Shown here in pieces: positions 15,503 through 22,684 of a stretch of DNA of 40,697 nucleotides (position 1 is its first letter; each line of letters begins with the position of its first letter). Both the position numbers and the translations under genes were made by a program. This stretch comes from Clostridiaceae bacterium (lineage in GTDB: Bacteria; Bacillota; Clostridia; Oscillospirales; Acutalibacteraceae): the NCBI GenBank assembly GCA_016297645.1, contig JAEDGF010000006.1, forward strand, positions 1-40,697, written 5' to 3'. The notes under the pieces were generated by a model, which was given only the letters and a program-made list of their open reading frames with translations, searched no databases and was not told the origin of the DNA.

Positions 15503-17095
15503 ATGATATCCGATACCCCTGTTTTTGTCGGGAAAAACAACCGTAATTTTTTGCCTTTTGTAAGTGAAAAAGAAAAGGCGTATATCATGGCGGACAACAG
15601 AATACCGTCGCTTCTCTGCCTGAAAAACGGGGAATTTGCCGGCAGAGTTGTAGCCGTAGCCGATAAAGCCTCGTGCGGAGCAGACAGTGGCAGAATTGAA
15701 ATTGCGGCGCGGATAAGTCTCGACGGCGGCAATACCTTCGGTGCGCTGAAAACGATCTTCTCACCGCCCGTCCGTAAATATCCGTACTCTGCCGAAGAAT
15801 ACAGTTCATCATTTTGTATTGATCCACTGATGATCGAAGCGCCTACCGGTAAAATCGTTATGCTTGTCGATTTTTTCCCGGAATGCAAGGGACTTGATAA
15901 CCGGAAGCTGCTTGAAAACGGCAGCGGATATGTTGAGGTCGACGGAAAAAAGTACCTCGCGCTCCATACGAGCCGCTCCGCCCTCGATAAAAAGCCGTAT
16001 AAGGACGACCGCGTTTTTACTCTTCGCGAGGACGGCTTTGTGTATGATGATAACGGTGCGAAAACAAGATATTATGTTCCGAAGCGTCATAATCCGGCGC
16101 TGTCCTTTGCGACCTACGGTGATATGTATTATGCTGTCGGGGAGGGGGAATATGTTACAAAGTTTCCGCCGCTTGTCCCCGAAAACAATGAAGGACACGA
16201 CATTTATGTCGGCAACATATATCTGAGCAAAGGGAAGCCCGAGTTCTCGTACGATACCCCTGCTTTTGTCCAAAAATGGGAAATGCTCGATACGGACGGT
16301 TCTGCGCTATGTGTGGAAACCTCCGCCGCGCCGCTGAGAAGTACGGTAACTTCGTTTATTTTCAGGCTTGAAAGCTATGACGGCGGCGATACCTTTACTC
16401 AACCCGTCGATTTGAACGCCGGAATAAAGGACAACTCCGACGGCTTGTTTCTCGGAGTTACGCCCGGAATAGGCATTGCGCTGAAACAACATGACTTCGC
16501 GGGCAGAATGCTTGCACCCGTCTATTCGCTCGACAGGGGAGCGTATGTCATTATAAGTGACGACAACGGTAAAACTTGGCGAAAAAATATTTCGGGCGAT
16601 TGTAAAAATATTGACGAGTGTCAGCTCGTTGAAACCCCCGACGGCAAGATATTCTGCTTCGGCAGACCGAAGGGAGGCGGCAACATTCCTCTGAGTGTTT
16701 CGCAGGACGGCGGCGAGAGCTTTTTAAAGCTGCCGAACACGAAGATACACTCTCCTCAGTGTCAGCGCTCCGTAATTATGCTTCCCCCCGAACAGGCTCT
16801 GCCTGACGGATTGAAAAATGACGGCTTCTATATGGTGCTTGTTACGCCCACCGGACATAACGGCAGAGATACTACCCGTACCGACGGCTGTCTGTTTTTA
16901 GGGCATATTGAGAATAAGGGAATAAAATTCATAAAGTCGTACAACCTGAAAGATTCCGGTAAGTACGCGTCCTTCGGCAGGTTCGCCGATTTCTTCGCAT
17001 ATTCCTCTTGCTGCGTTCTGCCGGACGGAAAAATAGGCGTTCTTTATGAAGCTTACCCTTCCGGGTACATAACCTATTGCGCAGTTAAACTCTAA
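15503..17095 (+). CDS. Intracellular GH33-type sialidase
   Basis: This six-bladed propeller hydrolase of 530 residues is expected to release terminal sialic acid from glycans or oligosaccharides. It has the RIP motif (NRIPSLL, 33-39) supplying the first Arg of the triad and the catalytic-Asp region VVAVADKASCGADSG. Four Asp-box repeats of the form S-x-D-x-G-x-[TS]-[FW] are present (SLDGGNTF, SYDGGDTF, SDDNGKTW, SQDGGESF). The C-terminal LYEAYPSGYI supplies the Glu/Tyr nucleophile pair. No signal peptide is present, so it probably works on imported oligosaccharides. The start is supported by AGGAG 5-6 bases upstream. It is monocistronic and ends at a strong terminator. No nanA, nanE or nanK lies in the window, so the sialic acid catabolic genes must be elsewhere. 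Specificity for sialic acid rather than a related nonulosonate is inferred. Confidence 0.85.
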   Translation: MISDTPVFVGKNNRNFLPFVSEKEKAYIMADNRIPSLLCLKNGEFAGRVVAVADKASCGADSGRIEIAARISLDGGNTFGALKTIFSPPVRKYPYSAEEYSSSFCIDPLMIEAPTGKIVMLVDFFPECKGLDNRKLLENGSGYVEVDGKKYLALHTSRSALDKKPYKDDRVFTLREDGFVYDDNGAKTRYYVPKRHNPALSFATYGDMYYAVGEGEYVTKFPPLVPENNEGHDIYVGNIYLSKGKPEFSYDTPAFVQKWEMLDTDGSALCVETSAAPLRSTVTSFIFRLESYDGGDTFTQPVDLNAGIKDNSDGLFLGVTPGIGIALKQHDFAGRMLAPVYSLDRGAYVIISDDNGKTWRKNISGDCKNIDECQLVETPDGKIFCFGRPKGGGNIPLSVSQDGGESFLKLPNTKIHSPQCQRSVIMLPPEQALPDGLKNDGFYMVLVTPTGHNGRDTTRTDGCLFLGHIENKGIKFIKSYNLKDSGKYASFGRFADFFAYSSCCVLPDGKIGVLYEAYPSGYITYCAVKL

Positions 17096-17113
17096 AAGCC
17101 TTTGTCGAATAAC

Positions 17114-17180
17114 AAAAACGCGTTTACGCCGCCGTGTGCAGCTGCCGCAAGCTGCCGGTGTACGATAAACGCGTTTTTTT
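17114..17180 (+). terminator. Terminator after the sialidase gene
   Basis: AAAAACGCGTTTA (17114-17126) pairs over 13 bases with TAAACGCGTTTTT (17166-17178), and the T-run continues. Inside, GCAGCT pairs with AGCTGC, giving a long two-part hairpin 20 bases past the stop codon. Confidence 0.9.
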
Positions 17181-17210
17181 ATAATAAAATCAAATACGGA
17201 AGCCAAAAAA

Positions 17211-17335
17211 ATATCTGCAATAAGAAAAACTCTTGAAATAAAAATTACCTGCAAGCCGAAAAATAGTGTTTGCAATGCGGAAAAACAAAAAATCATCTGC
17301 AAGACGGAAAAAACTGCAATGCGTAAAATAAAAAG
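17211..17335. repeat. Degenerate TGCAA-nn-CGGAAAAA repeats
   Basis: Five copies of a loose unit, TGCAA followed by two or three bases and then CGGAAAAA or a close variant, start at 17216, 17250, 17271, 17298 and 17315. Spacing is irregular (34, 21, 27, 17). The region is A-rich, lies between two terminators and holds no credible gene. Confidence 0.5.
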
Positions 17336-17347
17336 TCCCGAATCAGG

Positions 17348-17388
17348 AAAAATAAAAAGCACCTGTGACGAACAGATGCTTTTTTCGG
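17348..17388 (-). terminator. Terminator after tRNA-Arg
   Basis: On the minus strand AAAAGCATCTGT pairs with ACAGGTGCTTTT (one mismatch) around a 5-nt loop, followed by TATTTTT. It begins directly after the CCA of the tRNA. Confidence 0.85.
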
Positions 17389-17465
<77 letters not shown>

Positions 17466-17542
17466 ATATAACGCTTTCGCGGTTGCCGAACCGAACTGCT
17501 GTTCTTATGGTTAGTCGCAACGGCTCATCGACAACGGTTGAC

Positions 17543-17571
17543 ATTATATCATTATGCTCTCGGATTGTCAA
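17543..17571 (-). promoter_or_regulatory. Consensus promoter of tRNA-Arg
   Basis: On the minus strand a perfect TTGACA (17571-17566), 17 bases, and a perfect TATAAT (17548-17543). Confidence 0.93.
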
Positions 17572-17660
17572 GCCTTTTTGGAAATCTTATTTTTTTAGTT
17601 ATGCTGCGCGTCAGCAAAAAAAGAAAATTTCAAAGCAGAAAAGACTTAGCAACGCGAAAA

Positions 17661-17701
17661 GACTAAAATGAAACGACGATTTTCTTTCGAAAATCGTCGT
17701 T
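17661..17701 (-). terminator. Terminator after tRNA-Gly
   Basis: A 13-bp perfect stem joins AACGACGATTTTC (17672-17684) and GAAAATCGTCGTT (17689-17701) around a 4-nt loop. On the minus strand TCATTTTAGTC follows. It lies 4 bases after the tRNA 3' end. Confidence 0.88.
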
Positions 17702-17705
17702 AACT

Positions 17706-17779
17706 TGGAGCGGGTGATGGGAGTCGAACCCACACGACCAGCTTGGAAGGCTGGGATTCTACCGCTGAACTACACCCGC
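17706..17779 (-). tRNA. tRNA-Gly (anticodon TCC)
   Basis: The cloverleaf on the minus strand has acceptor GCGGGTG/CACCCGC, D-arm TAGTTCAGCGGTAGAA, anticodon stem CCAGC/GCTGG around loop CTTCCAA (anticodon TCC), T-arm GTGGGTTCGACTCCCAT, discriminator T and encoded CCA. Confidence 0.97.
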
Positions 17780-17791
17780 GGAACGCTGTTT

Positions 17792-17820
17792 ATTGTATCA
17801 TTACGAGATGTGTTTGTCAA
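17792..17820 (-). promoter_or_regulatory. Promoter of tRNA-Gly
   Basis: On the minus strand TTGACA (17820-17815), 17 bases, TACAAT (17797-17792); the start is predicted a few bases upstream of the mature tRNA. Confidence 0.9.
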
Positions 17821-18128
17821 GCACTTTTTTTGCAAATGATAAAAAACAGACTGAGGAAGATAGTAAAACCGATTTGGCCGCACATTTTGTTTAGATATGA
17901 ATCTGAACAAAAAAACGGCAGGAAAGAAATGTCAAAACGGAATTTGTCGAAAAAAAGCGTTGACATCAGCCGGTTCAAAATACCGGATAGAATGAAATTC
18001 AAAAAAAGTTTTATGGCACAATATTTTTGAATTAAGCCGATATAAAAAACCGCCGCAGACCGTGCTGCGGCGGAAAGGGGTGTTTAATTCAAATTTACAC
18101 TGCTTTGTCTTTTTTCACAACAGTGTAC
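17821..18128. other. Non-coding spacer between tRNA promoter and phosphoesterase terminator
   Basis: About 300 AT-rich bases. The only structures noted are a small hairpin CCGGT/ACCGG (17970-17986) and the terminator at 18040-18075. No credible gene or promoter was recognised; a TTGACA at about 17960 has no -10 at proper spacing. Confidence 0.6.
18042..18076 (-). terminator. Terminator of the lipase/phosphoesterase operon
   Basis: CCGCCGCAG (18050-18058) pairs with CTGCGGCGG (18065-18073) around a 6-nt loop. On the minus strand TTTTTTATATC follows. Confidence 0.92.
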
Positions 18129-19100
18129 TTATTTTACGATGGTGTACTCCATATCAAACTGGGGAAGATATTCGCCCTTCGAGAAATCTCTTGCTCTGAA
18201 TTTTACGGTATCGCCGTAAACTTCCATTACAAGACCCGTGCCGGTATGTGCATAGCCGTCGCCTGCGATAGTGAGCGAGGGAAGGTTAACGCCGTGGATG
18301 CCGTCGATTTCTTCATAGGTGTATGAAGCAAAACCGGAGTGAAGGTGACCGGTGATAAGGAAAACATTCTTATATCCGCTCATAATTCTTTTAAGATCGT
18401 CCGACTGTGCGCCGACAGAGCCTGCGGATTTGATGGGTGAACCCCATGCGTCGGGGAGGTTGTGTGTGAATTTAAGCGGCTGGTGGAGAAGAACGAAGAC
18501 GGGAAGTCCGTTTTCGGTAGCCGATTTAAGCTCGGAATCAAGCCAGTTAAGCTCGGTTTCGTTTATGTATGCTTCTTCGAACTCTGTGCGTGTGCTGCCG
18601 AGAACGATGAACTTGTAGCCGTTGACTTCATATGAATAGTAGAGCTTATCAAGATTAAGCGACTCGTTTACGCTTGAAGAAAACTCCGAGAAAGTCTTGA
18701 CTGTATTCGAGAAAAGGCGGAGCCTTATGTCATGGTTTCCGGTAGCAGGGAGGATATTATCAACCTTGCCCTTGAACATGTTGAGGTTATCGAGAATAAC
18801 TCTGTATTCGGAGCCTTTGCCGTTTTCAGCAATGTCGCCGACCATTGCAAGTGCGTCTATTTTTCCCGTTGCGTTTGCAATGTCAAGGCAGGCAGCCTTC
18901 ATCGGTTCGTTCCTGCTGAGAAGATAGTCGGAAATCTGCATGTCAGCCCACAAAACGGCGGTCATTTTGCATTCGTCTGCGTTTTCGGAAGCGATGGGAG
19001 CGTCGGTTGACGGTGCAACGCTTCCTCCTGCGCAGCCGACGGAAATCGACAGAAGAAGGACAAGGAGTTTGTAGAAAAGGTTTGTGATTGTTGTATACAT
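18129..19100 (-). CDS. Lipoprotein metallophosphoesterase with variant first motif
   Basis: The product has 323 residues. The N-terminus has a lipoprotein-type signal (KLLVLLLSISVGC, Cys23 as lipidation site), though the -3 Ser is not ideal. The calcineurin-like core has GDIAENG, GNHD, LLHQPL and GHLHSG, but the first motif, normally D-x-H, reads ADMQ (Asp53, Gln55), so one metal-ligand His is replaced by Gln. Gln at this place is known in some exported bacterial members, so activity may be kept with altered metal preference. It is paralogous to the protein at 12373-13335. The ATG lies 3 bases after the stop of the exported hydrolase gene, with GGAGG inside that gene's last codons, so the two are translationally coupled. 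A shared job at the cell surface is likely. Confidence 0.85.
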   Translation of the reverse strand: MYTTITNLFYKLLVLLLSISVGCAGGSVAPSTDAPIASENADECKMTAVLWADMQISDYLLSRNEPMKAACLDIANATGKIDALAMVGDIAENGKGSEYRVILDNLNMFKGKVDNILPATGNHDIRLRLFSNTVKTFSEFSSSVNESLNLDKLYYSYEVNGYKFIVLGSTRTEFEEAYINETELNWLDSELKSATENGLPVFVLLHQPLKFTHNLPDAWGSPIKSAGSVGAQSDDLKRIMSGYKNVFLITGHLHSGFASYTYEEIDGIHGVNLPSLTIAGDGYAHTGTGLVMEVYGDTVKFRARDFSKGEYLPQFDMEYTIVK

Positions 19101-19103
19101 TAT

Positions 19104-20948
19104 TTATTTTCCTCCGCAACTGAATTTAGGGAATATTATATCGTGCCAGCCCTTCGAGCCGAATAATTTCAGCAGAAGCTCGCTGTACCACTTTAAGAGT
19201 TTGGTGACAAATTCAAGGAATCTGTCCGGGGTTTCCTCCGGCTCGGGCGAGCCGTTTTGTATTTCGTAAACTGCCGAGTAAAAGTCGTCTTTTATTTTGT
19301 CGAACTCTTCTGTCGGCATATATGTGCTGTTTACTGCGGCTTCGGCGGATGCCAAAGCGTTTTCAAGCTTTTCGCGGTTCTCGGGAGTGAGCGCTGAACG
19401 GTCGAAACTTCTCCAATAAGCTAAATAATCTTCAAAATCGCGGGAATCACGGGCGAAATTGAATTGCGGAAAAGCGGGATCGGAGTAAACATCGGAAAAA
19501 GTGTTGTCCGAAAGAATTTTTGTCGCAAGGCGGATTATAACACTGTTTCTTGCAGTCGTTTCATGATCCTGACCCTTGAAGAAGAATGTCGTTTCGCACA
19601 GAATTCCGGCAGACGCGTCAACAAGTCTGTCCGCGTCAAAATGATTATGCGAAGCGTTCGTGCAGTAGCTTTTCTCGGGTGAGTAATCATCGGCAAGCGG
19701 GACATCCACCGCCGCAGTCGCTGCACCGAACGACTCGGAATCGGCATGTATTATGCCGTCGGCGTTGACCTTGTCCCAAGAATCGCAAATTTTGTAGAGG
19801 GGATAGTTGTAGTCGACGATGTCGAAGAACTCAACGCCCTTTTCCTTTTCTTCGAGGATATACGAGCGGTGGTTCAGCTGAGCGTTATAATACCAGTCCG
19901 TCTGCTTTACGATTTCGGTGCTGTCGCTGTCCGAAAGGTATTTTTCACGGCAGGCGGGGTAGTCGCCGGACGGTATCAGCGCCCACAGACAGGTGATGTT
20001 TTCGAGGTAATCCTCAATAAGCGTGTCAACGGCGAGATCGAGTATCGCGTTTACATTGGCGCTCGGCAGTATCCTGAGGATGATATTTACGAGATATGCG
20101 AGAGCCTGCTGATCATCGTCGAGCAGTGACGGGAACATATAACCGTAGAGCGCGTCTGCGTCGTCGAGCAGACCGTATCTGTAAATGTCGCCGAGTACGG
20201 CAGCGCCGTCCGCAGCGGGAACAATAAAGCAGACCCTGTTGACATCGTCCGAAAATTCAAGTCCTTTGTCGCGGTAGAGCTGCATAAGCGCGTTGAATAT
20301 CGAGCCGCCCTGGCTTATCGGGAGAAGATTGACCTTGTCGTGTCCCGACTCTTTCTTTGCCGTCTGAATAAGGTCGTAAAGGCGGTTTGCCGTTGCAATA
20401 AGATTGCCCGTTGAAACATACGAGAAAAAGTAGAGATGGTCAAGCCCGACCTCGTCCGCAAACGCATTGAGCGGTATCTGATCAAGCGCATAATTTCTGT
20501 CAGCTTCGCTCAGATTGGAAAGGGCGGTGTTATAATCGGCAGCCTTGATGTTTTTTATCGTATTGCCGTTTTTGTCTGCCTTAACATTGCCGAGAAGCGA
20601 TCTTCCGAGAACATCGGCTATTGCCTGTGCGCTCTTGTTGTCCCTGTCGCGCTGTGTGATGACCATTTTTGCAATGGGCAAAAGGGCGTTTTCAAGCGCA
20701 TCCTTGACAATGTCGTTTGTTGCTTCTGTGAAGAAAGGCTTCTTGTACGGTTCGCCGTCGGAATTGAGCATTACATTCCCGTTTTCGTCGTACATTTTTA
20801 CATCCGACTGAAAAATACCGGGGATAACAATTGTGGGCGGAACAGAACAGCTTTCATCGAGTGCGGCTGCGAGGGATAACGGCGCCATGATTGACGACAG
20901 CATTATGACTGTCAGAATGCAGGCAATAAATCGTCGAGTTTGTGCCAT
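19104..20948 (-). CDS. Exported alpha/beta-hydrolase, lipase-like
   Basis: The product has 614 residues. A signal peptide (about 1-29, cleavage after SLAA or LAAA) indicates secretion. The mature part starts with TIVIPGIFQS (39-48), matching the oxyanion-strand motif of LCAT/PGAP1-type lipases (PGIxxS). It is followed by HLYFFSY and the nucleophile elbow LLPISQGGS, with candidate Ser212 in S-Q-G-G; the residue two before the Ser is Pro, not the usual Gly. A conserved-looking NASHNHFDADRLVDAS segment near 430 could supply the catalytic His. Residues 515-600 are helical and may bind the surface or a partner. It is first in the operon with the lipoprotein phosphoesterase. AAAGGAG precedes the ATG. 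Phospholipid or glycolipid deacylation is inferred, not shown. Confidence 0.7.
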   Translation of the reverse strand: MAQTRRFIACILTVIMLSSIMAPLSLAAALDESCSVPPTIVIPGIFQSDVKMYDENGNVMLNSDGEPYKKPFFTEATNDIVKDALENALLPIAKMVITQRDRDNKSAQAIADVLGRSLLGNVKADKNGNTIKNIKAADYNTALSNLSEADRNYALDQIPLNAFADEVGLDHLYFFSYVSTGNLIATANRLYDLIQTAKKESGHDKVNLLPISQGGSIFNALMQLYRDKGLEFSDDVNRVCFIVPAADGAAVLGDIYRYGLLDDADALYGYMFPSLLDDDQQALAYLVNIILRILPSANVNAILDLAVDTLIEDYLENITCLWALIPSGDYPACREKYLSDSDSTEIVKQTDWYYNAQLNHRSYILEEKEKGVEFFDIVDYNYPLYKICDSWDKVNADGIIHADSESFGAATAAVDVPLADDYSPEKSYCTNASHNHFDADRLVDASAGILCETTFFFKGQDHETTARNSVIIRLATKILSDNTFSDVYSDPAFPQFNFARDSRDFEDYLAYWRSFDRSALTPENREKLENALASAEAAVNSTYMPTEEFDKIKDDFYSAVYEIQNGSPEPEETPDRFLEFVTKLLKWYSELLLKLFGSKGWHDIIFPKFSCGGK

Positions 20949-21132
20949 ATCGAGTTACTCCTTTAAAAATATGTAAAAATTATAAAATACAAATGTTAAC
21001 AATCCGTGAACGAAAAAGACGGTAAGCAATAATTGCAAAAATTTTTTGTTTAGCACAAAAAATGCAGGTTGTTTTTGTCTATTTTGACAGTGCAAAAAGT
21101 TTTCTGCCGATAGTTACATAATATCGGACAAA

Positions 21133-21150
21133 TATTACATCTTTGTAATA
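21133..21150. promoter_or_regulatory. Palindromic operator candidate
   Basis: TATTACA (21133-21139), a 4-base centre, TGTAATA (21144-21150): a perfect 7+7 inverted repeat. It lies across the -35 region of the promoter with its -10 at 21168-21173, upstream of the second sialidase-like gene. It looks like a repressor or activator site of unknown factor. A weaker repeat, CCGATA/TATCGG, lies just upstream at about 21107-21127. Confidence 0.5.
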
Positions 21151-21167
21151 AACGGAAAAATGCGGTG

Positions 21168-21173
21168 TATAAT
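21168..21173 (+). promoter_or_regulatory. -10 element of the second sialidase-like gene
   Basis: TATAAT, perfect, but with no good -35 (only TTGTAA 19 bases upstream, inside the palindrome), so activation by a regulator is plausible. The predicted start is near 21180. Confidence 0.5.
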
Positions 21174-21220
21174 CTCCTTGTAAATGAAATGAGTGTTAAA
21201 TGTGTGTTTCCTCGAAAAAC

Positions 21221-21251
21221 AGAGCGGTTTTTGTGTGTCCGCTCTTTTTTC
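21221..21251 (+). terminator. Terminator hairpin in the leader of the second sialidase-like gene
   Basis: AGAGCGG (21221-21227) pairs with CCGCTCT (21239-21245) and is followed by TTTTTC. It lies between the -10 at 21168 and the start codon at 21310, with no upstream plus-strand gene to terminate. It is therefore a candidate attenuator rather than an operon end. Confidence 0.65.
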
Positions 21252-21309
21252 TTGCCTAACTAAACAAGAAATGATATTATTGGTTCAGGAACAGGGAGGG
21301 AATTCTCAA

Positions 21310-22287
21310 ATGATCAAAAAAGCCGAAAAGGAATTTATATTCGAAAAAGACAGCGTGACCGCCGCATGTCACGCTTCAACCGTTCTTCCGCTCGGTGACG
21401 GGAAGGTGCTTGCCGCGTGGTTCGGCGGAAAAAGAGAAGGGGACGACAGCGTAGGAATTTTTCTCTCCGTGCGCGGCACAGACGGAAAGTGGAGCGCACC
21501 TGAGCTTGTGTCGGAGGATGTTCCCGTCCCGCACTGGAATCCGGTACTGTATGAAAAGCAAAACGGCGAAATTGTGCTGTTTTACAAGTACGGCAGCGAG
21601 ATACCCGATTGGACTACGAGATATGTTATTCTTTCGCGCAGCGGCGAAGTGATTTCAAAGCCCCGCGAACTTGTCCCGGGGGATGTGTCCGGCGGAAGAG
21701 GTCCTGTCAAAAATAAGTGTTTGCGTTTGCCCGACGGGCGTTTGCTTGCGCCCGCGTCCACAGAACAGAATAAAAAATGGATACCGTTTGTCGATATTTC
21801 GGACGACGACGGTACGACATGGTACAACTCGGGATATATGGAGCGCCCGAAGTACAAGGGCGCGTATGCAGGGCTTATTCAGCCGTCGCTTTGGCGTTCG
21901 AAAGACGGAGGAGTACACTGCTTTATGCGTTCGGATAAGGGTGCAATTTACAGAAGCAGTTCTTTTGACGACGGCATATCGTGGCTGAAACCTTACCGCA
22001 CGCGTCTGCCGAACAACAACAGCGGTATTGACTGCGACACCGACAGCCTCGGCAGAATATGGCTTATCTATAACCCCGTCGATGTAAACTGGGGCGTTCG
22101 TTATCCGCTTTCGCTTGCCGTTTCAACCGACAACGGAAAGCATTTTACCGAAATAATGAAGCTTGAAGCGGGTCGCGGCGAGTTTTCTTACCCCGCCGTT
22201 GTTTGCAGAAACGATACACTGTATATTACATACACCCACAAGAGAAAGCAGGTCGTTTTCTGGCGTATAGAGCTTGAAAAAGAATAA
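21310..22287 (+). CDS. Sialidase-fold (BNR) protein, probable exo-glycosidase
   Basis: This propeller protein of 325 residues belongs to the short sialidase/BNR branch. ACHASTVLPLGDGKVLAAWFGG near the N-terminus and VPHWNPVLYE are typical of this branch, which is usually annotated as exo-alpha-sialidase. Asp boxes are SDDDGTTW, SFDDGISW and STDNGKHF. The first sheet lacks the canonical RIP motif seen in the other sialidase of this window, so its true substrate may differ (a related acid sugar or rhamnogalacturonan-type linkage). There is no signal peptide. The frame is open upstream to 21193, but the ATG at 21310, preceded by GGGAGG, is chosen; the longer version would translate through the terminator hairpin and has no family likeness. 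Confidence 0.78.
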   Translation: MIKKAEKEFIFEKDSVTAACHASTVLPLGDGKVLAAWFGGKREGDDSVGIFLSVRGTDGKWSAPELVSEDVPVPHWNPVLYEKQNGEIVLFYKYGSEIPDWTTRYVILSRSGEVISKPRELVPGDVSGGRGPVKNKCLRLPDGRLLAPASTEQNKKWIPFVDISDDDGTTWYNSGYMERPKYKGAYAGLIQPSLWRSKDGGVHCFMRSDKGAIYRSSSFDDGISWLKPYRTRLPNNNSGIDCDTDSLGRIWLIYNPVDVNWGVRYPLSLAVSTDNGKHFTEIMKLEAGRGEFSYPAVVCRNDTLYITYTHKRKQVVFWRIELEKE

Positions 22288-22373
22288 TGAATCCCGTAAG
22301 TCTGTAAACGATTCGTCTTTTTTCAGTGCCTTTTGAATTTTTTTTGCCGACAATATGCCGATAAAATGTTTTG

Positions 22374-22424
22374 GAAACAACTTTTTGTTTGCATATTATC
22401 TGCAATATAACATTGCAGTTGTTT
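22374..22424. promoter_or_regulatory. Nested inverted repeats upstream of the orphan promoter
   Basis: CTGCAAT (22400-22406) and ATTGCAG (22412-22418) form a 7+7 palindrome with a 5-base centre. Around it AAACAACT (22374-22381) and AGTTGTTT (22417-22424) form a second, wider repeat. It ends 9 bases before the -35 at 22433 and could be an activator or repressor site. Confidence 0.45.
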
Positions 22425-22432
22425 ATTGTTTG

Positions 22433-22461
22433 TTGACATTGTTTGTGTTAAATAATATAAT
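22433..22461 (+). promoter_or_regulatory. Perfect sigma-A promoter without an annotated gene
   Basis: TTGACA (22433-22438), exactly 17 bases, TATAAT (22456-22461). It points into a 224-base stretch with no convincing gene, ahead of a convergent gene. Confidence 0.88.
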
Positions 22462-22467
22462 TGTAAT

Positions 22468-22624
22468 GAAGCTGATTTCCGGAGCAGCAAAATGTTAACT
22501 GTTCTTTCTCCCCCCTTGGAAAAAACGAGTAAACGGCGCTTCGGAATCTGTTGGCTTTTCATTTTTTTGTATTCCTTTTTACAGCAGAACGCCTCGAAGA
22601 TAATTCGAGGCGTTCTGCTGTTTT
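22468..22624 (+). ncRNA. Candidate small regulatory RNA (~157 nt)
   Basis: The start is predicted from the perfect promoter. The 3' end is an 18-bp perfect hairpin, ACAGCAGAACGCCTCGAA (22581-22598) with its complement (22604-22621), loop GATAA, followed by TTTTA. The middle carries an exposed pyrimidine tract TTTCTCCCCCC (22505-22515), complementary to Shine-Dalgarno-like GGGGGGAGAAA and reminiscent of the C-rich seeds of Gram-positive small RNAs. No G-run in the transcript could sequester it. A short frame from the ATG at 22492 (GGAG 8 bases before) runs into the antisense of the next gene and is considered unlikely to be a real protein. Confidence 0.55.
22581..22624 (+). terminator. 18-bp perfect hairpin, terminator of the candidate small RNA
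   Basis: Stem 22581-22598 / 22604-22621 with a 5-nt loop and T4 on the plus strand. The minus strand continues with A-rich sequence after the stem, so it cannot terminate the minus-strand operon that ends at 22685. Confidence 0.75.
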
Positions 22625-22684
22625 ATCGACCGTTATTTACGGGTTTATTTGATTTTCTGTGCTTGCGGCGCCGTAAACGGCTTT

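Noticed and set aside
16898..17362. 154-residue minus-strand open frame over the sialidase 3' end and repeat region
   Set aside because: It crosses the strong sialidase terminator and repeats, and its composition (Phe/Ile/Leu-rich) follows from the complementary A-rich repeats.
17743..18030. 95-residue plus-strand open frame starting within tRNA-Gly
   Set aside because: It is antisense to a tRNA and has no ribosome binding site or recognisable domain.
21193..21309. Upstream extension of the second sialidase-like protein
   Set aside because: It passes through the terminator hairpin, lacks a ribosome binding site, and has no likeness to the family; the ATG at 21310 has GGGAGG.
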